From contig NZ_CM001439.1 of assembly GCF_000244955.1 (NCBI RefSeq), positions 2,136,628 to 2,200,627 of the forward strand: a stretch of DNA of 64,000 bases, in the 5' to 3' direction. A model generated the notes under the pieces. It made no database searches and had not been told where the DNA came from. It worked only from the letters and a program-made list of their open reading frames with translations. The stretch comes from Saccharomonospora marina XMU15. Its GTDB lineage: Bacteria > Actinomycetota > Actinomycetes > Mycobacteriales > Pseudonocardiaceae. The position numbers and the translations under genes are program-made. Numbering within the stretch: the stretch's first letter is position 1; the number at the start of each line of letters is the position of its first letter. Shown in pieces: positions 1 through 7,400 of this stretch.

Positions 1-1
1 G

Positions 2-352
2 GGCGGTGGCGGAGCCGTGGTGAACAACGCCTCGGTGATCGGCTGGCGCGCGCAGGCGCAGCAGTCGCACTACGCTGCCGCCAAGGCAGGTGTGATGGCG
101 CTGACCAGGTGCGCCGCCGTGGACGTGGCCGAGCACGGGATCAGAGTGAACGCGGTGTCACCGAGTCTGGCGATGCACCCGTTCCTCGCCAAAGTGACCT
201 CCGAGGAACTGCTGGCCGACCTCACGGAAAGGGAGGTCTCCGGCAGGGCGGCGCAGCCGTGGGAGGTCGCCAATGTCATGGTGTTCCTCGCCAGCGACTA
301 CGCCTCGTACCTGACCGGTGAGGTGATCTCGGTGAGCAGCCAGCATGCATAG
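2..352 (+). CDS. ipdF: Short-chain dehydrogenase, IpdF type (5' end outside window)
   Basis: This is the C-terminal 116 residues of a short-chain dehydrogenase; the reading frame is open to the left edge, so the nucleotide-binding half is missing. The visible part has the VNNASVIGW strand and the catalytic YAAAK motif, followed by HGIRVNAVSPS and the usual C-terminal end FLASDYASYLTGEVISV. In actinobacterial steroid catabolism IpdF (Rv3559c type) oxidises the 5-hydroxyl of the ring C/D intermediate 5-OH-HIP-CoA. The assignment rests on context: kstR2 follows after 12 bp and fadA6 after that, which is the mycobacterial order. The enzyme class is certain; the substrate is inferred from the neighbours. 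Confidence 0.75.
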   Translation, partial: GGGGAVVNNASVIGWRAQAQQSHYAAAKAGVMALTRCAAVDVAEHGIRVNAVSPSLAMHPFLAKVTSEELLADLTEREVSGRAAQPWEVANVMVFLASDYASYLTGEVISVSSQHA

Positions 353-364
353 GGGACGGGTCGG

Positions 365-1018
365 ATGAACACGAGAACCGCGAAGAAGCGACAGGCGGGC
401 AACAACGGGTCCGGAAGGCGCGCCGAACTACTGGCACTGGCCGCGCGCCTGTTCGCCGACCGCGGCTACGTCTCCACGACGGTGCGCGACATCGCCGACG
501 CCGCCGGAATCCTTTCCGGAAGCCTGTACCACCACTTCGACTCCAAGGAGTCGATGGCCGACGAGATCCTGCGCGGCTTTCTCGATGGACTCTTCGACAC
601 CTATGCGCAGATCGTCGCCGCCGACCTCGGGCCGAGGAACACGCTGGAGGCGGTGGTCGCCGCCTCGTTCCGCTTCATTCGCGACCATCCCGCCGAGGTG
701 GCGATCTACCAGAACGAGGCCAAACACCTGGCCCATCTGGAGCGCTTCGCCTACATCGACGAGCGAAACGTGGAGTTCCGCAACCTCTGGCGCAAGATCC
801 TCACCGACGGTGTGCGGCAAGGCGTGTTCCGCGAGGATCTCGACGTGGAACTGGTCTACCGCTTCATCAGGGACACGGTCTGGGTGGCGGTGCGCTGGTA
901 CAACCCCGCGGGCACCCTCTCGGCCGACGACGTGGCGCAGCAGTACCTCGGCATCCTGCTCGACGGAATCGCCACCCGCCGCAGGCGGACCAAGAAAACG
1001 GGAGAGACGCATGGCTGA
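365..1018 (+). CDS. kstR2: TetR-family transcriptional repressor KstR2
   Basis: A 217-residue TetR regulator. Residues about 17-65 form the helix-turn-helix domain (ALAARLFADRGYVSTTVRDI, then GILSGSLYHHFDSKESM), and the rest is the ligand-binding domain. KstR2 represses the genes for degradation of steroid rings C and D and is released by HIP-CoA. Here it sits between ipdF and fadA6 and is followed by the ipdABC and echA20 genes, the regulon it controls in mycobacteria and rhodococci. Its stop codon overlaps the fadA6 start by 8 bp, so the two are co-transcribed. A KstR2-like palindrome is found at 6556-6583. Family assignment is firm; the KstR2 identity relies on synteny. Confidence 0.85.
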   Translation: MNTRTAKKRQAGNNGSGRRAELLALAARLFADRGYVSTTVRDIADAAGILSGSLYHHFDSKESMADEILRGFLDGLFDTYAQIVAADLGPRNTLEAVVAASFRFIRDHPAEVAIYQNEAKHLAHLERFAYIDERNVEFRNLWRKILTDGVRQGVFREDLDVELVYRFIRDTVWVAVRWYNPAGTLSADDVAQQYLGILLDGIATRRRRTKKTGETHG

Positions 1019-2162
1019 GGCATACATTCTGGACGCGGTGCGCACGCCGGTCGGCAAGCGCGGCGGTGGCCTTTCCGCCGTGCACAGCGCCGACCTCGGC
1101 GCGCACGTCATCAACGCGATCCTCGACCGCACCGGGGTGGACCCCGAGCGGGTCGACGACGTGATTCTCGGCTGCACCGACACACTCGGCTCGCAGTCGG
1201 GCAACATCGCGCGCACCGCGTGGCTGGCGGCGGGCAGGCCCGACCACGTTCCCGGCGTGACGGTGGACCGGCAGTGCGGTTCCAGCCAGCAGGCCGTGCA
1301 CTTCGCCGCGCAGGCCGTGCTGTCCGGCACGATGGATCTGGTGCTGGCAGGCGGCGTGCAGAACATGAGCCAGATTCCCATCAGCGCGGCGATGCTGGCC
1401 GGGCGCGAGTACGGCATCGACGACCCGTTCTCCGGCTCGAAGGGTTGGCAGCAGCGCTACGGCAGTGCCGAGATCTCCCAGTTCCAGAGCGCGCAGATGA
1501 TCGCCGAGCACTGGGACATCTCAAGGCAAACGATGGAGGAGTTCGCCTACACCAGCCACCAGCGCGCCATCGCGGCCATCGACGAGGGGCGGTTCGACGC
1601 CGAAACGGTGCCCTTCGGAGATCTCAAACACGACGAGGGTCCGCGCAGGGACACCAGCCTGGAGAAGATGGCGGGACTGTCGCCGTTGAGCCCCGGTTCA
1701 CGGATCACGGCGGCCGTGGCCAGCCAGATCTCCGACGGCGCCAGCGCAGCGCTGCTGGCTTCCGAGGCGTTCGTGAAGGAAACCGGGATCACCCCGAAGG
1801 CGCGGGTGCACCACCTTTCGGTGCGCGCGGCCGATCCGGTGTGGATGCTCACCGGCCCCATTCCCGCCACCCGGTTCGCGTTGCGCAAGGCCGGGCTCAC
1901 CGTGGACGACATCGACCTGTTCGAGGTGAACGAGGCGTTCGCCAGCGTCGTGCTCGCGTGGCTGGACGAGATGGGCGCGGACCCGGGGAAGGTCAACGTC
2001 AACGGCGGCGGTATCGCGCTGGGGCACCCCATCGGCGCCACCGGGACGAAGCTGTTCGCCACCCTGCTGCACGAGCTGGAGCGCCGAGGCGGCCGCTACG
2101 GCCTGCAGACGATGTGCGAGGGCGGCGGCACGGCCAACGTCACCATCATCGAGCGGCTGTGA
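1011..2162 (+). CDS. fadA6: Acetyl-CoA acyltransferase (thiolase) FadA6
   Basis: A 383-residue thiolase of normal length. The acylated cysteine is Cys89 in VDRQCGSSQQA; His339 lies in GHPIGATG and the second cysteine, Cys369, in TMCEGGG, so the catalytic set is complete. NEAFASV marks the usual C-terminal domain. In the steroid C/D pathway FadA6 carries out the late thiolytic step after IpdAB opens ring C. The start is ATG at 1011, inside the last codons of kstR2; the open frame continues upstream of this ATG but only as a shadow of kstR2. Nothing follows it in the operon: the next 100 bases have no plus-strand gene with a ribosome site. Confidence 0.88.
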   Translation: MAEAYILDAVRTPVGKRGGGLSAVHSADLGAHVINAILDRTGVDPERVDDVILGCTDTLGSQSGNIARTAWLAAGRPDHVPGVTVDRQCGSSQQAVHFAAQAVLSGTMDLVLAGGVQNMSQIPISAAMLAGREYGIDDPFSGSKGWQQRYGSAEISQFQSAQMIAEHWDISRQTMEEFAYTSHQRAIAAIDEGRFDAETVPFGDLKHDEGPRRDTSLEKMAGLSPLSPGSRITAAVASQISDGASAALLASEAFVKETGITPKARVHHLSVRAADPVWMLTGPIPATRFALRKAGLTVDDIDLFEVNEAFASVVLAWLDEMGADPGKVNVNGGGIALGHPIGATGTKLFATLLHELERRGGRYGLQTMCEGGGTANVTIIERL

Positions 2163-2254
2163 CGAAGCGTCTGCGTCGTGGATCGCTCGGGTAGCGGATA
2201 CAGCGGCCCCGGAGGTCGGGCACCCGTACTGACTATTTCCCGAGCGTATCCGGT

Positions 2255-2526
2255 TCCTTTGTCGTGGCACCAATATGAGCTTGGTGCCTCTTCCAGCCGG
2301 GCGTTTCGCAATACCTCGGCGTGCTGAGAGAGCGCTTTCGCGACGGTCCGCCGCGAGAAGTGCGCGGCGGCTCTATGCTGTTGAACCCGTTCCCCTGCGG
2401 GATGTCGACCGGTGGCTTGAACGGTTCCGCCGTACCTTGGATCGGCATCTCGACGCACTTGTCAACAAGCTTTTCCGTAGCAGGCGAGGGCGACGTCTGC
2501 GCGAGGCCGACAGGAGGCGCAAGTAG
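2255..2526 (+). pseudogene. Decayed ArsR-family regulator remnant
   Basis: Two frames together resemble the C-terminal half of an ArsR-type helix-turn-helix regulator. One frame (about 2312-2345) reads QPGVSQYLGVLRE, matching the usual recognition helix SQPAVSQHLRVLRE. A second frame (from about 2380) reads RRLYAVEPVPLRDVDRWLER and continues RFRRTLDRHLDALVN, matching the usual C-terminus of these regulators. No single frame joins them, there is a stop in the first frame just upstream, and the N-terminal helices are not recognisable. ArsR genes of this group normally precede an SRPBCC-type partner, and the gene at 2528 has features of such a partner. It could also be a sequencing frameshift, but the missing 5' half argues for decay. 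Confidence 0.5.
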
Positions 2527-2527
2527 G

Positions 2528-3100
2528 ATGGCCACGAACTCTCGGATCAAGCCCGTCGAGCGAGCCACTGACAGAAGCTGGGACGAGTGGCTGCGATTCA
2601 TGGACACGATCGACGCGGAGAACCTCAATCACAAGCAGATCGCACTGAAGGTCTATGAGGAACTCGACGGCGCGATCGAGCAAGCCGGCTGGTGGGCCCA
2701 GGCGGTGACGGTGGCCTACGAGCAGTACATCGGCCGCCGGGTCCCGGGCCAACGTCCGGACGGCACCTTCCAGTTGAGCGTAAGCAAGCAGACCAGGCTC
2801 GGCATGGCCGACCTCATGCAGGAGTGGCAGCGGTTCGCAGCCGAGGACGAGGACGTGCAGGGCATGGTCGGCGGCGACCCGCGCATCGGTGGAACTGACC
2901 GGCGCATGACGTGGCGAACCAAAGCCAAGGACGGTTCCACGGTCATCGTCACGAGCGAGCCGAAGCGGAACGGGACCGCGTCGATCGTTGTGACCCAGCT
3001 CGGGCTCGCGACGCTCGAATCGAATGACCTGGCTCGGGAGCGGTGGTCAGCAATCGTCAAGCGCTTCCTGGCGGATATCCGAAACAGTCCGGTGGAGTAG
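2528..3100 (+). CDS. Conserved protein, DUF4287-like N-terminus with SRPBCC-like C-terminus
   Basis: A 190-residue soluble protein without signal peptide or membrane segment. The first 65 residues (RSWDEWLRFMDTIDAENLNH, then WWAQAVTVAYEQYIGRR) look like the DUF4287 helical domain. The C-terminal half (RRMTWRTKAKDGSTVIVTSE, LARERWSAIVKRFLADI) resembles the end of an SRPBCC/Aha1-type domain. Start is the ATG at 2528; the frame is open further upstream but that stretch overlaps the ArsR remnant. In related genomes such genes are paired with an ArsR regulator, which here seems broken. It faces ipdC with only 18 bp between stops. Function unknown. Confidence 0.7.
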   Translation: MATNSRIKPVERATDRSWDEWLRFMDTIDAENLNHKQIALKVYEELDGAIEQAGWWAQAVTVAYEQYIGRRVPGQRPDGTFQLSVSKQTRLGMADLMQEWQRFAAEDEDVQGMVGGDPRIGGTDRRMTWRTKAKDGSTVIVTSEPKRNGTASIVVTQLGLATLESNDLARERWSAIVKRFLADIRNSPVE

Positions 3101-3118
3101 CGAAACCGCCGGGCGTCC

Positions 3119-4183
3119 TCAAAGCTTGCCCAGTTCGGCTATGCGTGCTCGGGCGTCGGTGACCATGCCTTCGATCAGCTCGGCCACGCTGGGCAGGTCG
3201 GCCAGCATCCCGACGACCTGCCCGGAGGCGAGCACACCCGCGTCGGTGTCGCCGTTCACCAGGCCGGCCCGTAGCAGCATCGGCGTGTTGGCGGCCATGA
3301 GTACCTGCGCCCACGTGCGGTCGCCCGAGCGCTTCATCGCGAGTCCTTCGGTGACCATCGACCGCCACGACACTCCGGTGAGCTTGCGGAACCTCGCGGC
3401 GTTGCGCACCGCCCTGAGCAGTCCGGTCACATTGCCCGAGCGTTCGAGCGAGTCGACCAACTCGGTGCGCAGCACGCGGTGCGGCATCCCGTCGACCTTG
3501 CGGGTCACGACCGTGTCGGCGAGGCCTCGCTCCAGGTAGGCGCGCTTGACCGCGTTCGGCACCGTGCTCTCCTTGGTGAGCAGGAACCGGGTGCCCATGG
3601 CGACACCCGCCGCACCGTAGGCCAGCGCGGCGGCGAGGCCACGCCCGTCGAAGAAGCCGCCCGCCGCGACCACCGGAATGTCCACCGCGTCCAGCACCGA
3701 GGGCAGCAGCAGCGTGGTGGCCACGCCACCGGTGTGGCCACCACCCTCACCGCCCTGCACCACGACCGCGTCCGCACCCCACGAGGCGACCTTCTCGGCG
3801 TGCCTGGCCGCGCCGACCGAGGGCACCACCACGATGCCCTCGTCCTTCAGCTTCGCGATCAGCTCCTTGCGCGGCGCGAGCGCGAACGAGGCGACCCTGA
3901 CCCGCTCCCTGATCAGCAGCTCGACCCTGCGGTCGGCATCCTCGGCGTCGGCCCGCAGGTTCACCCCGAACGGCTTGTCGGTGCGGCCCTTGACCTCCTT
4001 GACGGCGGACTCCAGCTCGTCGTAGGTCATCGTGGCCGAGGCCAGGATGCCGAGCCCGCCCGCCTCGGCGGTGGCCGACACCAGGCGCGGCCCCGCGACC
4101 CAGCCCATTCCGGTCTGCACCACCGGGTACCGCACGCCGACCAGTTCGGTCAGCGGGGTCCGCAGCGCCGCTGCGGTGATCAC
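3119..4183 (-). CDS. ipdC: Flavin-dependent oxidoreductase IpdC (nitronate monooxygenase-like fold)
   Basis: A 354-residue TIM-barrel flavoprotein of the nitronate monooxygenase/2-nitropropane dioxygenase family. Visible signatures are PVVQTGMGWVAGPRLVSATA at the N-terminus, VVQGGEGGGHTGG in the middle (FMN phosphate region) and IPVVAAGGFFDGRGLAAALA with YGAAGVAMGTRFLLTKES after it. In steroid catabolism IpdC (Rv3553 type) acts on the CoA-bound ring C/D intermediate before EchA20 opens ring D. It starts with GTG at 4183 and shares the bases GTGA with the ipdB stop codon, so it is the last gene of an echA20-ipdA-ipdB-ipdC operon. Confidence 0.85.
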   Translation of the reverse strand: MITAAALRTPLTELVGVRYPVVQTGMGWVAGPRLVSATAEAGGLGILASATMTYDELESAVKEVKGRTDKPFGVNLRADAEDADRRVELLIRERVRVASFALAPRKELIAKLKDEGIVVVPSVGAARHAEKVASWGADAVVVQGGEGGGHTGGVATTLLLPSVLDAVDIPVVAAGGFFDGRGLAAALAYGAAGVAMGTRFLLTKESTVPNAVKRAYLERGLADTVVTRKVDGMPHRVLRTELVDSLERSGNVTGLLRAVRNAARFRKLTGVSWRSMVTEGLAMKRSGDRTWAQVLMAANTPMLLRAGLVNGDTDAGVLASGQVVGMLADLPSVAELIEGMVTDARARIAELGKL

Positions 4184-4929
4184 GACGGCACCTCGCGATC
4201 CCGGGTGGACTTCGGGTCGATCACCTCACGCAGCAGCCGCAACTCCTCGTCGGTCGGCAGCCTGCTATCGGCGACGTCACTGGTGTCGAGTTCGAAACCG
4301 GTGTTGTCGACCACCTCGTCCACCGAAACCCCGGGGTGCACCGACACCAGCCGCATCGCGTTGTCCGGTCCGGAGAAGTCGAGCACGGCAAGGTTGGTCA
4401 CGACCCGGTACACGTCGTGGTACTTGCGTGCGCTCGGACCCGCCTGGCGCGCACTGTCGTAGCCCACGCCGGAGATCACGTCGACCCGCTCGGTGAACAC
4501 CCGCTTGCTGTGGCGGGGGACCCAGTAGCTCGTGCGGTTGTTGACGGTGTTGCCAGGCCCGCCGCGCACCCCGAGCAACTGCTTCTTGGGGCGTGCGTGA
4601 TCCCCGATCGCGGAGATGTTCTGGTTGCCGAAGCGGTCGACCTGGTTGGCGCCCATCACCACGTGCCGCTTGCCGTGCGGCACAACGGTGTCGAGCACCT
4701 TGCGGAACGGCTGCCAGCCTTCGACGATCGGCTCACCGACACCGGGTGTGCTGGCCAGCAGGTACGCCTCGCCGTCGCTGAGCAGGATGTCGGGCTCGAA
4801 GGTGAGTCTGGCCAGCCGCGCTCCCAGTGACGGCAGCAGCCCCATCGGGCTCACCACGATCTCGCCGTCGCCCCGGAACAGCTCCGCGCAGGCCACCGCG
4901 GCGACCTCGGCACGTGTCGCGTTCTTCAC
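4180..4929 (-). CDS. ipdB: IpdB, beta subunit of the steroid ring C-opening hydrolase
   Basis: A 249-residue protein with the class I CoA-transferase beta fold (RAEVAAVACAELFRGDGEIV, MGANQVDRFGNQNIS, LPTDEELRLLREVIDPKS). IpdA and IpdB form a heteromeric enzyme. Despite the CoA-transferase fold it hydrolyses ring C of COCHEA-CoA, as shown for the Mycobacterium tuberculosis enzyme. The gene begins with GTG at 4929, overlapping the ipdA stop by 4 bp, and its own stop overlaps the ipdC start by 4 bp, so translation of the three is probably coupled. The sequence follows the mycobacterial protein closely along its whole length as far as I recall it. Confidence 0.88.
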   Translation of the reverse strand: MKNATRAEVAAVACAELFRGDGEIVVSPMGLLPSLGARLARLTFEPDILLSDGEAYLLASTPGVGEPIVEGWQPFRKVLDTVVPHGKRHVVMGANQVDRFGNQNISAIGDHARPKKQLLGVRGGPGNTVNNRTSYWVPRHSKRVFTERVDVISGVGYDSARQAGPSARKYHDVYRVVTNLAVLDFSGPDNAMRLVSVHPGVSVDEVVDNTGFELDTSDVADSRLPTDEELRLLREVIDPKSTRDREVPS

Positions 4930-5789
4930 GCCGCCTCCCCGGTGAACTTGTCCACTTCGGATAGATAGGTTCGCTCGTCACCGGAGAGGAACCGGTCGAC
5001 GAACTTGGGCCAGGCGTCGAGGTCCTTCGCGGACTCGACGTAGTGGCGCTGGAACTTCTCGTCGCGGCCGTAGTCGGGCGCGGCGCTGGTGAAGTGCGCC
5101 CCGCGTGGGGCTTCCACTACACCGTGCACGGCGGAGCGGTTCAGCAGCAGGCTCTGCACCGGCGCGGCAGCCGTCAGTTCGGCGGTGTCCACCACCTGCT
5201 CGGCGGAGACGAAGCAGCGGTCGGCCGCCAACGCGAACAGGTCGTCGAAGTAGGGGTCAGGGCCGAGGTACTGCGCGTTGCCACGGGCGTCGGCGCGGTT
5301 GAGGTGAACCAGCGCGGCGTCGAGTCGAAGCGGTGGCACGGCGAGCAACTCCTCGCCGTCGTCATAGGGGGAACTGACGGTGCGCAGCTGCGGGTTGAGC
5401 CGCATGACGTCCGAACCCAGCCCGGCACGGGTGGGCAGGAACGGCAGTCGCTGCGCGGCGGCCGACAGCGCCGTGCCGAACACGCCCTCGTCGTACTCGG
5501 TCACCTCGATCTGCCCGCTCTCGCGCACGCGGCCGAACCACGGGTCGAACGGGATGGAGTCGAGCGTGACGAACCCGAACACCAACTTGCGGATCCGTTC
5601 CGCGGAGGCGAGCAACCCGATGTCGGGACCGCCGTAGGACACGACGGTGAGGTCGGTCAGCGACGAGCGAAGGATGGCCCGCACCAGCGCCATCGGTTTG
5701 CGCCGCGAGCCCCAACCGCCGATGCCGATGGTCATGCCGTCGGAAAGTTCGGCGACGACCTCGTCGGCGGTCATCCGTTTGTCCGCCAT
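4926..5789 (-). CDS. ipdA: IpdA, alpha subunit of the steroid ring C-opening hydrolase
   Basis: A 287-residue CoA-transferase-like alpha subunit. The N-terminus reads MADKRMTADEVVAELSDGMT followed by IGIGGWGSRRKPMALVRAIL, matching mycobacterial IpdA; the C-terminus has APDYGRDEKFQRHYVESA. The acidic pair in YDEGVF (Glu101) is at about the place of the glutamate reported as essential in the mycobacterial enzyme; that equivalence is my alignment by eye. The ATG at 5789 shares its first base with the echA20 stop. A longer open frame runs upstream to 6407 but is antisense-free shadow of echA20, so it was not used. Confidence 0.88.
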   Translation of the reverse strand: MADKRMTADEVVAELSDGMTIGIGGWGSRRKPMALVRAILRSSLTDLTVVSYGGPDIGLLASAERIRKLVFGFVTLDSIPFDPWFGRVRESGQIEVTEYDEGVFGTALSAAAQRLPFLPTRAGLGSDVMRLNPQLRTVSSPYDDGEELLAVPPLRLDAALVHLNRADARGNAQYLGPDPYFDDLFALAADRCFVSAEQVVDTAELTAAAPVQSLLLNRSAVHGVVEAPRGAHFTSAAPDYGRDEKFQRHYVESAKDLDAWPKFVDRFLSGDERTYLSEVDKFTGEAA

Positions 5790-6547
5790 CACTCTCCCTT
5801 GCCGTTGTCGAGGAACTCCTGGCGCGCGGCGTCGGAGACACCGGCCAGGTTCAGCTCGAAGGTGAAGCCCTGCTCGTAGCGGTAACTGCGGTGTACGGGC
5901 TGCGGGTCGATACCGTTGATGGCCTGCTTCGCCGCGCGGATCACCCGGGTGTCCTTGTCGGCGATCTGTCTTGCCACCGCCAGCGCGGCCTCGTCGAGTT
6001 CGCCGCGAGGCACCACCCGGTACACCGAGCCGTGGTGGTGCAACTGGTGGGCGTCCACCGTGCTCGCCGTGTAGTACAGCGTGCGCATCAGGTGCTGTGG
6101 CACGAGGCGGGCCAGATGCGTCGCAGCGCCGAGCGCGCCGCGGTCGACCTCCGGCAGCCCGAACGTCGCGTCGTCGGAGGCGACGACGACGTCGGCGTTG
6201 CCGACGAGTCCGATCCCGCCGCCGAGGCAGAACCCGTGCACCGCGGCGATCACCGGTACCGCGCAGTCGTACACGGCGGAGAACGCGGCCGCGCAACCGT
6301 GGTTGGCCCCGATCAGCGACCCGTAGGCCGAATCCGCCTGGATCTCCTTGATGTCCACGCCCGCGTTGAAGCCACGTCCCTCGGCTCTGAGTACCACCAC
6401 GTGGCATTCCGGGTCGCGGCCCTGTGTCGTGATCGCCTCGGCGAGGTCGAACCAGCCTTGCACGGTGAGCGCGTTCACCGGAGGGGAATTCACTGTCACC
6501 ACTGCGATTCCCGGCTCCACGCGGTCCGTGGAGATGACGTCTGCCAT
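5789..6547 (-). CDS. echA20: Enoyl-CoA hydratase-family ring D hydrolase EchA20
   Basis: A 252-residue crotonase-fold protein. It has the oxyanion-hole segments GRGFNAGVDIKEI and HGFCLGGGIGLVGNADVVVA and the substrate loop FGLPEVDRGALGAATHL. EchA20 of the KstR2 regulon hydrolyses ring D of HIEC-CoA to give the IpdAB substrate. It is the promoter-proximal gene of the minus-strand operon. The start ATG at 6547 lies 77 bp from the GTG of the divergent dehydrogenase gene, and the KstR2-like palindrome fills that gap. Fold is certain; the steroid role follows from position and from the IpdABC partners. Confidence 0.87.
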   Translation of the reverse strand: MADVISTDRVEPGIAVVTVNSPPVNALTVQGWFDLAEAITTQGRDPECHVVVLRAEGRGFNAGVDIKEIQADSAYGSLIGANHGCAAAFSAVYDCAVPVIAAVHGFCLGGGIGLVGNADVVVASDDATFGLPEVDRGALGAATHLARLVPQHLMRTLYYTASTVDAHQLHHHGSVYRVVPRGELDEAALAVARQIADKDTRVIRAAKQAINGIDPQPVHRSYRYEQGFTFELNLAGVSDAARQEFLDNGKGE

Positions 6548-6555
6548 ACGCCTTC

Positions 6556-6583
6556 CTAACCTAGCACTTGCTTGGTAAGTTAG
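6556..6583. promoter_or_regulatory. KstR2-like operator in the divergent promoter
   Basis: A 28-bp imperfect palindrome with outer arms CTAAC and GTTAG. Its central 14 bases, AGCACTTGCTTGGT (6563-6576), match 8 of the 10 fixed positions of the published KstR2 motif AnCAAGnnCTTGnT, and the match is centred on the palindrome. It lies between the start codons of echA20 (minus) and the Rv3549c-type dehydrogenase (plus), so one operator could control both directions. Confidence 0.7.
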
Positions 6584-6624
6584 CAGTGTGCCTGGCGCGA
6601 GTACAGGCCGGAAGGAGGAACGGC

Positions 6625-7398
6625 GTGGCGCTCGACTTGCGCCTTGACGGCGCGGTGGCGCTCGTCACCGGTGGTGTTCGCGGGGTGGGGGCCGGCATTA
6701 CCGGGGCACTGCTCGACGCGGGCGCCACGGTAGTGACCTGCGCGCGCCGGGAGCCTGAGCGGCTCGCTCAGGGCGTGGAGTTCCAGCGGTGCGACGTGCG
6801 AGAGCCTGACGACGTCGAGCAGCTGGTCGAGCGGATCGCCGGGCGGCACGGGCGGCTCGACGTCGTGGTGAACAACGCCGGTGGCGCGCCGTTCGCCGAC
6901 GCCGCCACCGCCTCGGCCAACTTCCACACCAAGGTCGTCGCCCTGAACCTGCTCGCCCCGCTGACCGTCGCACGCTGCGCCAACGCGGTGATGCAGCAAC
7001 AGGATCGCGGGGGCTCGATCGTCAACATCAGCAGTGTCAGCGGCGCGCGGCCGTCCCCGGGTACCGCCTCGTACGGGGCCGCCAAGGCGGGGCTGGACAA
7101 TCTCACCGCGAGCCTGGCAGTGGAGTGGGCACCGAAGGTGCGGGTGAACGCCCTGCGGGTCGGCATGGTTCGCACCGAACAGGCGCAACTGCACTACGGC
7201 GACGGCGAGGGAGTGGAGGCCGTTGGTGCGACCGTCCCGCTCGGACGGTTGGCCGAACCCGAGGAGATCGGTGCCTGCGTGGCGTTTCTGGCCTCGCCGC
7301 TGGCTTCCTACGTCAGCGGCGCGACGCTCGCGGTACACGGCGGGGGAGAGGTACCCGCGTTCCTCGCCGCCGCCAACGCACGACATGACAAGGAGTGA
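6625..7398 (+). CDS. Short-chain dehydrogenase of the KstR2 regulon (Rv3549c type)
   Basis: A 257-residue SDR. The NAD(P) loop is VTGGVRGVGAGI near residue 13, VNNAGG follows, and the catalytic Ser/Tyr/Lys are in SSVSG and YGAAKAG. Start is GTG at 6625, preceded by the ribosome site GGAGG at a good distance. An ATG at 6568 in the same frame was rejected because it falls inside the putative KstR2 operator. The gene is the first of a two-dehydrogenase operon divergent from echA20, in the place of Rv3549c. The exact steroid intermediate it acts on is not known to me. Confidence 0.82.
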   Translation: MALDLRLDGAVALVTGGVRGVGAGITGALLDAGATVVTCARREPERLAQGVEFQRCDVREPDDVEQLVERIAGRHGRLDVVVNNAGGAPFADAATASANFHTKVVALNLLAPLTVARCANAVMQQQDRGGSIVNISSVSGARPSPGTASYGAAKAGLDNLTASLAVEWAPKVRVNALRVGMVRTEQAQLHYGDGEGVEAVGATVPLGRLAEPEEIGACVAFLASPLASYVSGATLAVHGGGEVPAFLAAANARHDKE

Positions 7399-7400
7399 CG

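Noticed and set aside
6568-6624. ATG at 6568 as start of the Rv3549c-type dehydrogenase
   Set aside because: It falls inside the KstR2-like palindrome and adds residues not aligned with SDRs; GTG 6625 has a proper ribosome site.
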